Shown here: piece after piece, positions 22,127 through 24,193 of the stretch | Numbering within the stretch: the first letter of the stretch is position 1 | How the letters are laid out: the number at the start of each line of letters is the position of its first letter | The notes under the pieces: generated by a model | Told to the model about the DNA's origin: nothing | Databases searched by the model: none | The model's input: only the letters and a program-made list of their open reading frames with translations | Program-made: the position numbers and the translations under genes | NCBI GenBank assembly: GCA_002506425.1 | Contig: DAXO01000043.1 | Location: 35,838 to 60,030 of the forward strand | Reading direction: 5' to 3' | Length of the DNA: 24,193 nt | DNA from: Methanomassiliicoccaceae archaeon UBA480 | GTDB taxonomy: Archaea; Thermoplasmatota; Thermoplasmata; Methanomassiliicoccales; Methanomethylophilaceae

Positions 22127-23182
22127 ATGTCGCAGATCAGAGAGAGAAAGGCAGACCATATCGACATATGCATGAACGAACGCATCGCCCCCGGCCATTG
22201 CTACTGGGACGATGTGAGGCTCGTTCACAATGCTCTTCCCGAGATCGGGATGGACGACATAGACACCACATGCTGGCTTTTCGGTAAGAAGCTGGAATTC
22301 CCGCTCATAGTCACGGCCATAACCGGCGGATTCTCCGGGGCCACGAAAATCAATGCCAACATAGCCGAAGCCTGCGCCGAGCTGGGCATCGGAATGGGGG
22401 TCGGAAGCGAGCGCGCCGGCGTAACCGGCGTATGCCCCGAGTCCTACTCGGTCATCAAGGACTACGACGTCCCTCTGGTGATCGGCAACGTGGGCGCTCC
22501 GCAGCTCGTCCCGCAGAAGAGCAAGGACCTGTTCAGCCCCGAGATGGTCGGACAGGCCAAGGACCTCATAGACGCGGACATCATGGCCATCCACCTGAAT
22601 TTCCTCCAAGAGGTAGTCCAGCCCGAAGGGGACACGAACGGGGCCGGCGTCAGAGACGCCATAAGAAGCCTCGCCCGCGAATACCCTGTGATGGTCAAGG
22701 AGACCGGAGCGGGGATCTCCCGCGACGTCGCCGAGAGGATCAAAGGCATAGGCATACGCGGGATAGATGTGGCCGGCATGGGAGGAACGAGCTTCGCGGC
22801 CGTCGAGCTGTACCGCGCCATGAAGGCCGGGGACGAGATCCGCACGAACATGGGCGAGACGTTCTTCGACTGGGGGATACCCTCGCCGGTGTCCGTGCTA
22901 GAGACCGCCGGGTGCGGCCTCCCAGTTATAGCATCCGGAGGCATACTCGACGGGACCCACATCGCCGCGTCGGTGTCGCTGGGCGCCTCGTGCGCCGGAG
23001 TAGCCAACGCCGTGCTCAGAGAAGCCACGGAATCCGCCGAAGCGGTCAAGAACAAACTGATGGTAATAAGAGAGGAACTGCGCGCGGCCATGCTCCTGAC
23101 AGGCTCCAGAGACCTGAAGGCCCTGTCCGGTGCGCGTCGCGTGATCCTCGGCGAAACGAGACAATGGATTGATGCACTATGA
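22127..23182 (+). CDS. fni: Isopentenyl-diphosphate delta-isomerase, type 2 (FMN-dependent)
   Basis: 351-aa TIM-barrel flavoenzyme converting IPP to DMAPP with reduced FMN and Mg2+. Start ATG 22127 gives the family beginning QIRERKADHIDICM. Landmarks: NALPEIG, LIVTAITGGFSGATKIN, GIGMGVGSERAG (flavin region), HLNFLQEVVQPEGD with the catalytic Gln and Mg-binding Glu, VKETGAGIS, GIDVAGMGGTSF, and the phosphate-binding ASGGILDG. Length is normal. It is coupled to ipk upstream (5-bp gap) and overlaps the prenyl synthase start by ATGA, so the operon supplies both C5 units and elongates them. Confidence 0.96.
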   Translation: MSQIRERKADHIDICMNERIAPGHCYWDDVRLVHNALPEIGMDDIDTTCWLFGKKLEFPLIVTAITGGFSGATKINANIAEACAELGIGMGVGSERAGVTGVCPESYSVIKDYDVPLVIGNVGAPQLVPQKSKDLFSPEMVGQAKDLIDADIMAIHLNFLQEVVQPEGDTNGAGVRDAIRSLAREYPVMVKETGAGISRDVAERIKGIGIRGIDVAGMGGTSFAAVELYRAMKAGDEIRTNMGETFFDWGIPSPVSVLETAGCGLPVIASGGILDGTHIAASVSLGASCAGVANAVLREATESAEAVKNKLMVIREELRAAMLLTGSRDLKALSGARRVILGETRQWIDAL

Positions 23183-24168
23183 TGGATGCCAAAGAATATC
23201 TGAAGAAGATGTCCGCCGAACTCGACGGACCTATAAAGAGCTACATAGGGAACGAGGAGCCCGCCAACCTCATGGAGGCCTCCAGGCAGTACCCCTACCA
23301 CGGCGGCAAGAGGATGAGGCCCGCGATGGCCGTCGCCTGCTGCGGAGCCGTGGGGGGAGACAAGAGCAAGGCCGTGCCCCTCGCCGTCGCCATCGAGTAC
23401 ATCCACAACTTCACGCTGGTCCACGACGACCTGATGGACGGGGACGACTCCCGCAGAGGCATGACGACCATCCATGTGAAGTACGGCATGCCAACGGCCG
23501 TCCTCGCCGGAGATGCTCTCTTCGCGAAGGCATTCCAGATCATCTGCGACCTGGACGTCCCCGCGGACAGGATGAGGGGCACGCTCCGCTACGTGAGCAA
23601 GGCCGTATGGGACCTCGCCCGCGGACAGCAGATGGACGTGAACAACGAGGGCAACATCGTGACCGAGGACGTCTACCTCGAGACCATCAAGCTGAAGACC
23701 AGCGTCCTCTTCGCCGCCGCCGCGGCAGGAGGGGCGATCGTCGGAGGCGCCGATGAGAAGACTGCCGCCGCCATCAACGAGTACGCCATCGAGACCGGAC
23801 TCGGATTCCAGATCTACGACGACTACCTGGGCATCATGGGCGACCCCGCGAAGACCGGCAAGTCCAACTGCAACGACATCAGGAAGGGCAAGTGCACCGT
23901 CATGGTCACCCACACCATCGCCGCGCTGAAGGACGAACCCGAGAAGCTCGCCGAGTTCAAGTCCATCCTCGGAAAGGCGGATGCCACCGAGGAGGAGTGC
24001 GCCCGCGCCAAGAGGATCATGATCGATGCGGGATCGATAGACTATGCGCTCGACATGGCCCGCCGCAAGGTCGATCATGCCATAGACACGATCGGATTCC
24101 TGCCCGAGAGCGAGGACAAGGAGTTCATGATCGCTCTGGCCAGATTCTCCATAGACAGGGAGCTCTGA
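23179..24168 (+). CDS. idsA: Short-chain polyprenyl diphosphate synthase (GGPP synthase, IdsA type)
   Basis: 329-aa all-helical trans-prenyltransferase condensing IPP with allylic diphosphates to FPP/GGPP, the C20 precursor of archaeal ether lipids. Landmarks: GGKRMRP (IPP binding), the first Asp-rich motif HDDLMDGDD near residue 80, RRG just after it, GQQMD, KTSVLF, and the second Asp-rich motif DDYLGIMGD near residue 213. A Phe lies five residues before the first motif (NFTLVHDD), the position that tunes chain length; bifunctional FPP/GGPP archaeal enzymes have a similar residue, so exact product length is uncertain. ATG 23179 overlaps the idi stop; ATG 23182 is an equally possible start. 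Confidence 0.94.
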   Translation: MMDAKEYLKKMSAELDGPIKSYIGNEEPANLMEASRQYPYHGGKRMRPAMAVACCGAVGGDKSKAVPLAVAIEYIHNFTLVHDDLMDGDDSRRGMTTIHVKYGMPTAVLAGDALFAKAFQIICDLDVPADRMRGTLRYVSKAVWDLARGQQMDVNNEGNIVTEDVYLETIKLKTSVLFAAAAAGGAIVGGADEKTAAAINEYAIETGLGFQIYDDYLGIMGDPAKTGKSNCNDIRKGKCTVMVTHTIAALKDEPEKLAEFKSILGKADATEEECARAKRIMIDAGSIDYALDMARRKVDHAIDTIGFLPESEDKEFMIALARFSIDREL

Positions 24169-24175
24169 CGAAACC

Positions 24176-24192
24176 GCGGGGCATAGCCCCGC
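24176..24192 (+). terminator. Terminator hairpin of the isoprenoid operon
   Basis: GCGGGGC, loop ATA, GCCCCGC forms a perfect 7-bp stem 7 bp past the idsA stop. The window ends here, so any following U run cannot be seen. Confidence 0.55.
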
Positions 24193-24193
24193 A

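Noticed and set aside
22462..24078. Long minus-strand open frame opposite idi and idsA
   Set aside because: It is antisense to two clear isoprenoid genes, and its low-complexity composition is expected from GC-rich third positions.
1..24193. CRISPR array, tRNA genes, prophage or defence island
   Set aside because: No regularly spaced repeats, no tRNA-like cloverleaf in the intergenic gaps, and no phage or defence proteins were found. The DUF4143 ATPases have been linked loosely to mobile regions, but nothing here shows a defence role.

Overview
The window looks like chromosomal DNA from a methanogen-related archaeon of the Thermoplasmata, most probably a Methanomassiliicoccales member of the Methanomethylophilaceae type. 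The pointers are an archaeal NAC protein, an isopentenyl phosphate kinase / type 2 IPP isomerase / GGPP synthase operon, GatCAB, TATA boxes about 25-27 bp in front of start codons (leaderless mRNAs), a free-standing 5S rRNA gene, and no TAG among the 22 confidently placed stop codons. The last point fits a lineage that reads TAG as pyrrolysine. Genus and species cannot be settled from this sequence alone.

Layout. 1-3043 (minus strand) is a nitrogen module: an ammonium channel, a PII protein 4 bp behind it, and a second ammonium channel cut by the window edge. 3267-4375 holds a TPR protein and a divergent cysteine-rich DUF2284 protein. 4437-7141 is the untidy part: one DUF4143-type AAA ATPase plus the decayed remains of another, fused in frame, with a 39-bp palindromic element on both sides of the better-preserved copy. 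7324-10249 is gatC-gatA-gatB, overlapping by ATGA at each junction. 10253-11946 (minus) is a two-gene ABC exporter. Diverging from it, 12038-16791 (plus) is an iron-siderophore/cobalamin-type ABC importer whose binding protein carries a dockerin-like calcium-binding segment. The shared promoter region has a perfect palindrome resembling a DtxR/IdeR iron box.

16389-18743 (minus) holds a bacterial-type aspartyl-tRNA synthetase and an Lrp/AsnC regulator. 18805-20630 (plus) holds a long AlaX editing protein, NAC and HypC. 20661-20960 (minus) is a small DUF2188 protein. 21092-21212 is 5S rRNA with its own promoter and terminator. 21351-24168 (plus) is the isoprenoid operon ipk-idi2-idsA, closed by a hairpin.

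How it works together. The PII protein would gate the ammonium channels. A probably non-discriminating AspRS and GatCAB would together make Asn-tRNA(Asn). AlaX clears misacylated tRNA(Ala). The importer probably brings in an iron or cobalt chelate under metal-responsive control. The isoprenoid genes make the C20 chain of archaeal lipids. The least ordinary points are the dockerin-fused binding protein with its iron-box-like operator, the decayed ATPase pair with its palindromic element, the missing stop of the second importer permease, the bacterial-type AspRS, and the altered GatA signature.
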